A DNA stretch of 64,000 nt, taken from positions 744,001 through 808,000 of the forward strand of contig NZ_CP090059.1 in the NCBI RefSeq assembly GCF_021391395.1, in the 5' to 3' direction. The notes under the pieces are model-generated. The model searched no databases. It saw only the letters and a list, made by a program, of their open reading frames with translations, and was not told where the DNA came from. The stretch is from Sphingomonas cannabina. GTDB taxonomy: Bacteria; Pseudomonadota; Alphaproteobacteria; Sphingomonadales; Sphingomonadaceae. Below, piece by piece: positions 17,039 through 24,889 of this stretch (position 1 is the stretch's first letter; each line of letters begins with the position of its first letter). Position numbers and translations under genes: made by a program.

Positions 17039-18217
17039 ATGCGCATCGTCGACGTCAACGAATTCTACTCGCCGACCGGCGGCGGCGTGCGCACCTATCT
17101 CGACCGCAAGATGGGCATCCTCGCCGACATGGGGCACGAGCTGATCGTGATCGCCCCGGGCCGCGAGGACGCGGTCGAGGAACGGCCGGGCGGCGGCGTG
17201 GTCCATTGGGTGAAGGCGCCGCGCCTCCCCTTCGACCATAATTACGGATTGTTCTGGAGCGCGGAGCCGGTGACGCGGCTGCTCGACCGGCTCGACCCCG
17301 ACGTGGTCGAGGCGAGCTCGCCGTGGCGGCCGGCCTGGATCGTCGGGCAATGGCAGGGCCGCGCGCTCAAGGTGTTCTTCGCGCACAACGACAATATGGC
17401 CGCCTATGCCGGCCGCTGGCTGGAGGGCGTGGCCGACATGGCGACGGTCGAGCGCTGGTTCGCCTGGTATACGCGCTATCAGGCGCGGTTCCTCGCCCAT
17501 TTCGACGCCTTCGTCACCAATGGCGTGACGCTCGCCAAGCGCCACGCCCGGCGCGGCCTCACCGTCCATGCCGCGATGCCGCTCGGCATCGACCGCGGCT
17601 ATTTCTCGCCCGAGCTGCGCGACGAGCAGCTGCGCACCGCGCTGCTCCGCCAGTGCGGCCTGCCCGGGGACGGGCATCTGCTGCTCGGCGTCGGCCGGCA
17701 CCATCCCGAGAAGCGCTGGCCCTGCGTGATCGACGCGGTGCAGGCGGCGGGCGAGCGGATGCCGGTCGGGCTGATTCTGCTCGGCAACGGCGTCGCACGC
17801 GAGAAGTTGGCGCGCCGCGTCGAAGGCAGCCCGCATATCCGCCTGTTCCGCCCGCTCTACGACCGGCTGCGCTTTGCCCAGATCATGGCGAGCGTCGACG
17901 GGCTGATCCATGGCTCCGACGCCGAGCCGTTCGGACTGGTCGCGCTGGAGGCGGTCGCCTCCGGTCTGCCGCTGATCGTGCCGGACGAAGGCGGCGCCGC
18001 CGACATCGCCGAGCCGACCTTCGCCGAACAATATCGCGCCCGCGACGCCCGGAGCTGCGCGGCGGCGATCGAGCGACTGTTCCAGCGCGAGCCCGCGATC
18101 CTGCGCGCCGCCTGCCTCCACGCCGCGGCCAAGGTGCGCACCGACCGCGACCACGCCGCGGCGCTGGTCGACTATTATTCCGAGCTGCTCGAAGGCAAGC
18201 GCCGCGCCGCCGCTTGA
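17039..18217 (+). CDS. Glycosyltransferase family 4
   Basis: A 392-residue GT-B enzyme. The N-terminal Gly-rich loop is NEFYSPTGGGVRTYLDRK, and the C-terminal donor-binding part contains LGVGRHHPEKRWPCVIDAV and GSDAEPFGLVALEAVASGLPLIVPDEGG. The HEKR-type lysine and E-F-GLVALEA signature are typical of GT4 enzymes using retaining chemistry with GDP- or UDP-sugars. The ATG at 17039 has GAGGCGA upstream; a TTG at 17024 is a weaker alternative. It closes the three-gene operon with the membrane protein and DUF2141, and overlaps the convergent GT-C gene by 43 bp. Confidence 0.9.
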   Translation: MRIVDVNEFYSPTGGGVRTYLDRKMGILADMGHELIVIAPGREDAVEERPGGGVVHWVKAPRLPFDHNYGLFWSAEPVTRLLDRLDPDVVEASSPWRPAWIVGQWQGRALKVFFAHNDNMAAYAGRWLEGVADMATVERWFAWYTRYQARFLAHFDAFVTNGVTLAKRHARRGLTVHAAMPLGIDRGYFSPELRDEQLRTALLRQCGLPGDGHLLLGVGRHHPEKRWPCVIDAVQAAGERMPVGLILLGNGVAREKLARRVEGSPHIRLFRPLYDRLRFAQIMASVDGLIHGSDAEPFGLVALEAVASGLPLIVPDEGGAADIAEPTFAEQYRARDARSCAAAIERLFQREPAILRAACLHAAAKVRTDRDHAAALVDYYSELLEGKRRAAA

Positions 18218-19641
18218 GGCGGGACGTAGAGGCGGAAGCGCGCGCTCGCGACCGGCACCCGCCGCCAGCCATGCGCGGTCGCCCAATCCTCCAGCACGCG
18301 GTCGAGCGCATCCTCGCCAGCAGTCCATTTGCCTTCGCCGCCGACCAGGATCGCGGCCGGCGGAGCGACCACGAACGCAACCACCAGGTGGTCGCGAGCG
18401 ACCAAGTGCTGCGACCATTCCTCGGCCGCCGAAAGCAGGCCATGGCTTCGGAAGTAGAAGGGGCCGGCCGCAAAGCGCGGATCGATCGGCCGCCCGGTCG
18501 CGGGCACGAACTGCGGGCTGAGCGTTGTAACCAGGCCGCGTGCGCCCGCCGCGTCGAGCGCCCGGCCGATCGCGAAACTCTCGGCCATTGCCGTGCCGAG
18601 ACCGTGGCCCTGGATGAGTGCCCCGATCGACGGTGCCAATCCGGCGACGGCGAACACCGCGCAGGCAACGCGCAGCGCGCGGCCGGGCGGCTGTTCCTGC
18701 CAACGCATCGCCAGCGCGACGAACAGCGGGGGCAGCAGCGGCAGCAGATACTGGCGCCAGGTCGGGGTCGGCAGCAGCGCGGCGAGGACTCCGGCGACGA
18801 TCAGCCAGCTGAGCAGGCGCGATCTCCGATGCGGCGCCACCAGCGTAAAGGCGAGCAGCGCAGGCCCAAGCGCCAGAAACTTGAGCAAATCTAGCAGCTT
18901 GATCGCCGACGACAATTTCCACGACCGGCCAGTCGCTTGATAATATTCGGCTGGTGCCTGCCCCGGGAATCCCAGCGTGCCGAACAATGCGGCCAGGGGT
19001 GCCAGCGCGAAAAGCCACATCGCCATCGCGATCACCGGCAGCGTGCCTGCGATCACCCACAATGGCCGGTGCCGCCGCCAGCGCAGCAGCGCGTAAAGCC
19101 CGTAAGTGATCGCCGGCAGCGCATAGGATATTTTTGCCGCCGTCGCGCCTGCAAGCAGCAATCCGATCGCAGCTGCGCCCCAGCGGCTGCCGTCGCCCCG
19201 TTCCGCCTTCAGGATCAGCGGCAGCGCCCATGCCAGCATTGCCGCCGGCAGGGCATCGTTGCGTGCGGTTCCCGCCGAGAACAGCAGGATGTCGCACGCC
19301 GCGAACAGCATCGCGCAGGCGATGGCGATCGTCCGCCGCGCGCCCGCGACGCGCGCGCCGGCATAGACGCCCGCCACCGCCGCCCAGCCGAGCAGCGCGT
19401 TGACGATCCGGAGCGCCGGATAGGCCCATGTCCCCGCCGCCCAGGCGATCGGCGCGAACAGCAGCGGCTGCAACGGCGTCTGCAGATAGGCATAGTCGCG
19501 ATAAGGCAGCAGCCCTCCCGCGCTCAGCACCGCCGCGGCGACATACTGGCTCTCGTCGTGATCGATCGGCCGCATCCACGCGAGCGCGATCAGCACGACG
19601 GCAAGTACCGCCAACAGCGCGAAAGGAGGTGGCAGGCGCAT
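18175..19641 (-). CDS. Membrane glycosyltransferase of the GT-C/GT39 (ArnT/PMT-like) superfamily
   Basis: A 488-residue polytopic protein with roughly ten to twelve hydrophobic segments and a soluble C-terminal part. Right after the first helix comes the acidic catalytic loop RPIDHDESQYVAA (Asp27, Asp29, Glu30), followed by GLLPYRDYAYLQTPLQPL, the layout of enzymes that use polyprenyl-phosphate sugars on the periplasmic side. The C-terminal domain (after about residue 330) is variable. With the two cytosolic GT-B enzymes nearby it would fit a pathway that builds and transfers a lipid-linked sugar. Substrate unknown. Confidence 0.87.
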   Translation of the reverse strand: MRLPPPFALLAVLAVVLIALAWMRPIDHDESQYVAAAVLSAGGLLPYRDYAYLQTPLQPLLFAPIAWAAGTWAYPALRIVNALLGWAAVAGVYAGARVAGARRTIAIACAMLFAACDILLFSAGTARNDALPAAMLAWALPLILKAERGDGSRWGAAAIGLLLAGATAAKISYALPAITYGLYALLRWRRHRPLWVIAGTLPVIAMAMWLFALAPLAALFGTLGFPGQAPAEYYQATGRSWKLSSAIKLLDLLKFLALGPALLAFTLVAPHRRSRLLSWLIVAGVLAALLPTPTWRQYLLPLLPPLFVALAMRWQEQPPGRALRVACAVFAVAGLAPSIGALIQGHGLGTAMAESFAIGRALDAAGARGLVTTLSPQFVPATGRPIDPRFAAGPFYFRSHGLLSAAEEWSQHLVARDHLVVAFVVAPPAAILVGGEGKWTAGEDALDRVLEDWATAHGWRRVPVASARFRLYVPPQAAARRLPSSSSE

Positions 19642-19730
19642 CCTGCAGCGCGCCTAGCCTGCCCATGTCATAGTGTCACGCGCCCGACACATGGCAGGCG
19701 CAGACGGCCCGCGGATTGAAGAGGACGCTC

Positions 19731-21353
19731 ATGATCATCATCGACCGCCGCAGCCTGCTCGTCACCGGAATCCTCGGCATCGCCGGCCTCGCGCTGCCGG
19801 GCTTCGCCCAGACGCCGAACGTCGCGGCGCTCCGGGGCTTCACCCATTCGGTCGCGAGTGGCGAGCCCGGGCCGGACACGATGCTGCTGTGGACGCGCTA
19901 TGTCCCCGCCGACGGCGGCACCGCCGAGCTCAAGGTCGAAGTGGCCGAGACGCCCGATTTCGCCCGCATCGCCGCGGGCGGGGTGATGATCACCGGCCCC
20001 TGGCGCGATCATACGGTCAAGGTTACCGTCGACGGCCTCAAGCCCGCGACCCGCTACCATTATCGCTTCGTCGCGCCGGACGGCAGCTTCTCGCCGGTCG
20101 GCCTCACCAGGACGCTGCCGGAGGGCGCCACGCCGTCCTTCAAGGCGGCGATCTTCTCCTGCTCCAACCTGCCCTATGGCTATTTCAACGCCTATGGCCA
20201 TGCCGCCGCGCGGGACGACATCGACCTCTCGATCCACCTCGGCGACTATTTCTACGAGTACGCGCCGGACGGCTATGCCCCGCCGGGCGGGCCGGTCGGC
20301 GGCCGCGTGCCGCTGCCGCCCAGCGAGATTCTGAGCCTCGCCGACTATCGCCTGCGCTACGCCAGCTATCGCGCCGATCCCGACCTTCAGGAGCTGCACC
20401 GCGTCAAGCCGATGATCGTGCAGTGGGATGATCACGAATCGGCCAACGACAGCTGGGAAGGCGGCGCGCAGAACCACCAGCCGAACGAAGGCGACTGGAG
20501 CCTGCGCAAGGCCGCGGCGGTCCAGGCCTATCGCGAATGGATGCCGGTCAGCGACGAGCCGTGGAAGGCCTATGACATCGGCACGCTCGCGACCCTGTTC
20601 CGCACCGAGACGCGCCTGCTCGCCCGCACCGCGCAGCCGGACGTCGCCCCATTGTTTCGCGACGCCGATCCGGTGGCGGCGCTCACCAAGTTCCGCGACG
20701 GCGCATGGATGGACCCGGGCATGACCATGCTCGGCACCACGCAGGAAAGCTGGCTCGCCCACGCGATGGCGCGCTCGGTGAAGGCGGGGCAGCGCTGGCA
20801 GGTCGTCGGCTTCGGCACGATCATGGGCGAACAGCGCGCGCCGGCGGAAGCGATCGGCTGGCTGAAGCCCGATGCGCCCGCGCGCAGCCGGAACTATGTG
20901 GAAAGCGGCATCATGGCGGCCAAGGTCGGCCTGCCCTCCAACTTCGACAATTGGGGCGGCTATCCGGCGGCGCGCAAGCGCTTCCTCGCCTCGGCGCAGA
21001 CGGCCGGCGCGAACCTGGTGGTGATCACCGGCGACAGCCACAACGCCTGGGCCTTCGACCTCGGGAACGACGGCAAGCCCGCCGGCGTCGAGTTCGCCGG
21101 CCAGGCGGTGACCTCGCCGGGCTATGAATCCGCTGCGGCCGCCGATCCCAAGGCGATGGCGGCGGCGCTGGTCAAGGCGAGCGGCGAGCTCAAATGGTGC
21201 GACGTCTCGCGCCGCGGCTATATGGCGCTGACGCTGACGCCCGACCGCGTCACCAACGACTGGCTGTTCGTCGACACGGTGAAGGCCAGGTCGACCAACG
21301 CCAGCGTCGGCCACACCGCGACGGTGACGCGCGGGCGGAACGTGATGGCGTAA
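19731..21353 (+). CDS. phoD: Alkaline phosphatase D family, Tat-exported
   Basis: Calcium/iron-dependent phosphodiesterase/monoesterase of the PhoD family, 540 residues. It begins with a Tat-type signal (IIIDRRSLLVTGILGIAGLALPG), then the N-terminal beta domain (HSVASGEPGPDTMLLWTRY) and the metallophosphatase core: FSCSN, HLGDYFYEY, WDDHESANDSWEGG and VVITGDSHNAWAFDL. Secreted PhoD releases phosphate from esters outside the cytoplasm. The ATG at 19731 has GAAGAGGA upstream; a TTG at 19716 is less likely. It stands alone between the GT-C gene and the anti-sigma gene. No clear Pho box was seen. Confidence 0.93.
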   Translation: MIIIDRRSLLVTGILGIAGLALPGFAQTPNVAALRGFTHSVASGEPGPDTMLLWTRYVPADGGTAELKVEVAETPDFARIAAGGVMITGPWRDHTVKVTVDGLKPATRYHYRFVAPDGSFSPVGLTRTLPEGATPSFKAAIFSCSNLPYGYFNAYGHAAARDDIDLSIHLGDYFYEYAPDGYAPPGGPVGGRVPLPPSEILSLADYRLRYASYRADPDLQELHRVKPMIVQWDDHESANDSWEGGAQNHQPNEGDWSLRKAAAVQAYREWMPVSDEPWKAYDIGTLATLFRTETRLLARTAQPDVAPLFRDADPVAALTKFRDGAWMDPGMTMLGTTQESWLAHAMARSVKAGQRWQVVGFGTIMGEQRAPAEAIGWLKPDAPARSRNYVESGIMAAKVGLPSNFDNWGGYPAARKRFLASAQTAGANLVVITGDSHNAWAFDLGNDGKPAGVEFAGQAVTSPGYESAAAADPKAMAAALVKASGELKWCDVSRRGYMALTLTPDRVTNDWLFVDTVKARSTNASVGHTATVTRGRNVMA

Positions 21354-21357
21354 CGGC

Positions 21358-22044
21358 TCAGCGCCACCTGCGATCGTGCGCCGCGCGTTCCTGTGCGGCG
21401 TCGAGCGGGGCGCCGGCCATCATGTCCTGCGCCATCGCCATCAGCGCGGGATCGGTCGAACCGGCCTGGCGATAGTCGGGGTGCGCCTCGGCCGCGCCGG
21501 AGACGGTGCGGCGGAGCGACCAGTCGTCGCCCTCCCGGCAGGCAATCCCGCTCGTCGCCCGTCCGGCGAAGGTGCGGCAGATCGCGCCCGAGGAATCGCG
21601 GAAGCTCACGATCACCCGGATCGGCGCATCGCCCTGGGTCGCGGCGAGCTGCGTGTCGAGCGCGCGGGCGAGATCGCCCGATGCGACCAGCCCCATCGGC
21701 CCCACCTCAACCGGCGCGCCTGGCCTGAGCATCGGGCCGATCAGGAGTCCGATCACCAGGCTGGCCGCAATCGCCGCCATCCAGCGCAGATCGAAGCGCG
21801 GGCGCGCGCGCGGACGCAGCGGCACGACATTGTCAGGCTTGAGCAGCGTGGTCAGCCGCTCCGGCACCGCCGCCTCCGCGACCGGCGCGAAGCTGCCCGC
21901 GATCCGCGCGCGCAGCCGCCGATGTGCCGCCACCTGCTCGGCGAGCGCCGGATCGGCGGTGATCGCGAGCTCGACCCGCTTGGCAGCAAGCGGGTCGAGC
22001 TCGCCGTCGGCATAGGCCATCAGCATTTCCGGTTCGATCGTCAT
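21358..22044 (-). CDS. Anti-sigma factor, membrane-anchored
   Basis: A 228-residue protein with a short cytosolic anti-sigma domain (residues 1-60, MTIEPEMLMAYADGELDPLAAKRVELAI, a common FecR/RsiW-like start), one membrane helix (about residues 89-106, MAAIAASLVIGLLIGPML), and a periplasmic domain with two cysteines in the segment GAICRTFAGRATSGIACREGDDW. The start ATG overlaps the stop of the ECF sigma gene (ATGA). It presumably holds the sigma factor inactive until an envelope signal triggers release. The paired cysteines could form a disulfide; whether they sense redox is speculation. Confidence 0.88.
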   Translation of the reverse strand: MTIEPEMLMAYADGELDPLAAKRVELAITADPALAEQVAAHRRLRARIAGSFAPVAEAAVPERLTTLLKPDNVVPLRPRARPRFDLRWMAAIAASLVIGLLIGPMLRPGAPVEVGPMGLVASGDLARALDTQLAATQGDAPIRVIVSFRDSSGAICRTFAGRATSGIACREGDDWSLRRTVSGAAEAHPDYRQAGSTDPALMAMAQDMMAGAPLDAAQERAAHDRRWR

Positions 22045-22529
22045 GCCGCTTCCCCCAGCTGCCGCATCAATGCCTCGCGCCCGCGCACCAGCCGAGAGGT
22101 GAGCGTGCCCATCGGGATGTCGAGCACCGCCGCGGCTTCCTTGTAGGCGAGCCCCTCGACCAGCACGAGCGCCACTGCCTCGCGCTGCTCGTCGGGCAGC
22201 CGCGCCATCGCCCGCATCACCTGGTCGAGCTCGACCGCGGCCTCGATAGCTCGGTCGCCCGCATCGCCCACCATCAGCCCCGCCTCCTCCGCGACGAAGG
22301 TCTGCGCGGCGCGGCTGCGGGCGCGGGCGGTGTCGATCCAGGCGTTGCGCATGATGCGGTACATCCAGCTGTCCAATCGTGTCCCCGGCTGCCACCCCGC
22401 GCGCGCCGTCAGCGCCCGCTCGACAGCGGTCTGGCAGAGGTCGTCGGCATCGCTCGGCGAGCGGGCGAGCGCATGGGCGAACCGCCTCAGCCGCGGCAGC
22501 AGCGCCAGCACGTCGTCCTCGAACCTCAG
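22041..22529 (-). CDS. ECF-type RNA polymerase sigma factor
   Basis: Sigma-70 family ECF factor. Region 2 is visible as DADDLCQTAVERALTARAGWQPGTRLDSWMYRIMRNAWID and region 4 as LPDEQREAVALVLVEGLAYKEAAAVLDIPMGTLTSRLVRGREAL. The first ATG/GTG in frame (GTG at 22511) lies 22 nt behind a very strong AAGGAGGAGG; a CTG at 22529 sits at proper distance and adds RFEDDV, giving about 162 residues, so I place the start there. The frame is closed by a TAA just upstream. It is co-transcribed with its anti-sigma gene and is divergent from an S8 protease. Confidence 0.9.
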   Translation of the reverse strand: MRFEDDVLALLPRLRRFAHALARSPSDADDLCQTAVERALTARAGWQPGTRLDSWMYRIMRNAWIDTARARSRAAQTFVAEEAGLMVGDAGDRAIEAAVELDQVMRAMARLPDEQREAVALVLVEGLAYKEAAAVLDIPMGTLTSRLVRGREALMRQLGEAA

Positions 22530-22552
22530 GATGCCTCCTCCTTACGCTTCCT

Positions 22553-22584
22553 GGATGAAACGGACGGCCCCGCTCGTTTCATCC
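22553..22584. promoter_or_regulatory. Divergent ECF promoter candidate
   Basis: GGATGAAACG at 22553-22562 points to the S8 protease; its exact inverse CGTTTCATCC at 22575-22584 points to the sigma gene. Each would serve as a -35 element (TGAAAC-like) about 30-35 bp upstream of a plausible start: 33 nt of leader before the protease ATG at 22618 and about 16 nt before the CTG at 22529. Twin -35 motifs in an 88-bp divergent gap suggest autoregulated control of both transcripts by the ECF factor. Confidence 0.55.
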
Positions 22585-22617
22585 CTGTCCTCGATATTTT
22601 CTCTTAGGATGTTCCGG

Positions 22618-23871
22618 ATGACGATGCGATTCGCGCTGACGCTGGTGCTCGCGGCCCTGACGGCGGCGGCCGCGCAGGCGCAGCTCGTGCCGCAGCTGCC
22701 GAGCCTGCCAGGGCCGGTCGGCAGCCTGCCGGGCGAGATCGTCGATGGCATCGGCCGGACCACGGGCGAAGTCGTCGAACGCGTCCGTGACCTGCCCCCG
22801 CAAGCGCTCGCCGCCGCGCGGCTCGATCGGTTCGCGCGGCTGGTGCGCGAGAGCCGCGGCCGCATCGCGCTCGACGATAATGGCGAGCCCGCGCGCGCGG
22901 GCGAGATCGTGCTGACCGATCCCGATGCCGCGACGCTCTCGCTGTTCGCCGGCAGGGGGTATCGCCTTATCGAGCAGGCCGAGGTGGAAGGGCTGGGCGT
23001 CGGCTATGCCCGGCTGGCGATCCCCGAAAGCCGCAGCCTCGCCGAGGCGATGCGCGAGGCACGCCGGCTCGCGCCTGTCGCCGCCGTATCGGCGGACGTG
23101 CTCCATTTCGAGAGCGGCGGCCTTGGCACGGCGGCGCAGGAGGCTCGGGCATCGGCGGCTGGCAAGGGAATCGTGGTCGGCATGATCGACAGCGGCGTCG
23201 GCCGCGGCGTCGGCGGGCCGGTGCGCCAGCAGGGCTTTGCCGCCGGCGCGCCACGGCCGAGCGATCACGGCACCGCGGTCGCCTCGCTGATCGCTGGTGG
23301 CGGACCAGTGCGCGGCGGCGCGCCGGGAGCCGGCCTGCTCGTTGCCGATGTCTATGGCGGTGACCGCGCCGGCGGCAGCGCGGTGGCGATCGCGCGGGCG
23401 CTCGGCTGGCTGGCGGGCGAGCGCGCGCCGGTGGTCGCGATCAGCCTCGTCGGCCCGCCCAATCCGCTGCTTGCGCGCACGGTCGCCGCCGCCCAGACGC
23501 GCGGGATGGTGATCGTCGCCGCGGTCGGCAACGACGGGCCGGCGGCGCCGCCGGCCTATCCCGCCTCCTATCCGGGCGTGGTCGCCGTCACCGGCGTCGA
23601 TGGTCGCGGCCGGGCGCTGATCGAGGCAGGCCGCGCCGCCCATCTCGACTATGCCGCACCCGGCGCCGACATGGTCGCGCTCGATGCACGCGGCCGCGCG
23701 CGGCGGGTGCGCGGTACCTCCTTCGCCGTTCCGCTCGTCGCCGCGGCGATCGCGCGTGCAGGGGGCCGTCTCGCCGCGGTCGACGCGGCTGCGAAGGACC
23801 TCGGCACGCGCGGCCCCGATCCCGTCTACGGCCGCGGCCTCGTCTGCGGCGACTGCGCGACCCGCAAATAA
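22618..23871 (+). CDS. Secreted S8 (subtilisin-like) serine protease
   Basis: A 417-residue exported protease. After a signal peptide (residues 1-20) there is a roughly 150-residue pro-region rich in short hydrophobics, then the S8 catalytic domain: Asp191 in GMIDSGVG, His217 in SDHGTAVASLI, oxyanion Asn305 in AAVGNDGPAAPP, and Ser368 in RGTSFAVPLVAA. The domain is compact and C-terminally ends in a CxxC (GLVCGDCATRK). ATGs at 22609, 22618 and 22624 are in frame; 22618 has the best spacing from AGGA. It is divergent from the ECF sigma gene and likely its target. Confidence 0.9.
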   Translation: MTMRFALTLVLAALTAAAAQAQLVPQLPSLPGPVGSLPGEIVDGIGRTTGEVVERVRDLPPQALAAARLDRFARLVRESRGRIALDDNGEPARAGEIVLTDPDAATLSLFAGRGYRLIEQAEVEGLGVGYARLAIPESRSLAEAMREARRLAPVAAVSADVLHFESGGLGTAAQEARASAAGKGIVVGMIDSGVGRGVGGPVRQQGFAAGAPRPSDHGTAVASLIAGGGPVRGGAPGAGLLVADVYGGDRAGGSAVAIARALGWLAGERAPVVAISLVGPPNPLLARTVAAAQTRGMVIVAAVGNDGPAAPPAYPASYPGVVAVTGVDGRGRALIEAGRAAHLDYAAPGADMVALDARGRARRVRGTSFAVPLVAAAIARAGGRLAAVDAAAKDLGTRGPDPVYGRGLVCGDCATRK

Positions 23872-23965
23872 ATTCCGGCATCGGGATTAAATCGCGAAGC
23901 CCTGCCGTTCTCGTGACGAGGCGCCGATCGGCGCCCGATGGAATCATGTCACGGAGGACGAAGAA

Positions 23966-24808
23966 ATGGCCAGGATCGTGATCGGCGGCGCGCTCGTCGC
24001 GCTCGTATTCGCTTCGGCGCCGGCGTCGGCGCAGCTGCTCGGCGGCGGCGGGCTAGGCGGCGGCTTGGGTGGGCAGCTGGGCGGTACGCTCGGCGGCGGG
24101 CTCGGGGGTACGCTCGGCCGCACTATCGACACCACTAGCTCGGGCCGCATCACCGGCGACGGCAATGCCCGCGCCGAGCGCTCGGTCGACCGGCGCAGCG
24201 GCCGCGTCCATGCGCGCGGCAGCGCCGACGGCAGCGGCTCGGGCGCACTCGATGGCACCGTCGCCGACCGCGCGCTGAGCGGCAGTGCGTCGGGCTCGGG
24301 ATCGGCCTCGGGCGGCGCCGACGCCCAGCTCATCGGCACCGATGCGGTGCGCAGCACGGCCGGCCAGGCAGTCGGCGCCGGGCGCGGCCTCGTCGGCAAC
24401 GCGCGCGACGGCGTCGGCTCAACCGTTGGCGCAGTCCGCGATCGGGCGGGGACGCTCGGCAGCGCGAGCGGATCGGGCAACGCAGCCGGCTCGGGCGGTG
24501 CGGCGGGTTCGATGGGCGACGACACGCTCGCGCTCGCCGGGAATGCCGCGGGCAGCGGCACGGGCAACTTCGTCGCACGGCCGGGAATGCCGGTGGTCGA
24601 CGCACGCGAACGGCTGATCGGCACCGTCCAGTCGCTGAAGACCACCGCGCGCGGCGCGGTCACCGGCGTGGTCGTCCAGGTCGGCGATCGGCTCGCGACG
24701 CTGCCCGTCTCCAATTTCACCGGCTCGGGCGACGTGCTCGTCTCCGCGATGGGGAAGGGTTCGGTCACGAAGCGGGCGGCCAAGCAGGAGCCGGAGCAGC
24801 AGCAGTAA
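23966..24808 (+). CDS. Secreted Gly/Ser/Ala-rich low-complexity protein
   Basis: A 280-residue exported protein. A signal peptide (to about residue 20, ending SAPASAQ) is followed by Gly-rich imperfect repeats (LGGGLGGQLGGTLGG), an alternating Ser/Gly/Asp/Ala section (residues 60-190) and a C-terminal segment with a PRC-barrel-like flavour (ARPGMPVVDARERLIGTVQSLKTTARGAVTGVVV). No enzymatic motif is seen. The ATG has GGAGGACGAA upstream. It follows the S8 protease by 94 bp on the same strand and may be a surface or matrix protein processed by it; that link is inference. Confidence 0.8.
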   Translation: MARIVIGGALVALVFASAPASAQLLGGGGLGGGLGGQLGGTLGGGLGGTLGRTIDTTSSGRITGDGNARAERSVDRRSGRVHARGSADGSGSGALDGTVADRALSGSASGSGSASGGADAQLIGTDAVRSTAGQAVGAGRGLVGNARDGVGSTVGAVRDRAGTLGSASGSGNAAGSGGAAGSMGDDTLALAGNAAGSGTGNFVARPGMPVVDARERLIGTVQSLKTTARGAVTGVVVQVGDRLATLPVSNFTGSGDVLVSAMGKGSVTKRAAKQEPEQQQ

Positions 24809-24889
24809 TCGACTTCGTCCCGGCCGGGCGTGCTCCCCGCTCTCGCCTGGCCGGACCGGCGCGTCCGGCGCCCCCTCCGCCGGACGCGC

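Noticed and set aside
16892..19666. A 924-codon frame over the GT4 and GT-C genes
   Set aside because: Runs antisense to the GT4 gene and out of frame with the GT-C gene; composition is Arg/Gly/Ala-rich without motifs.
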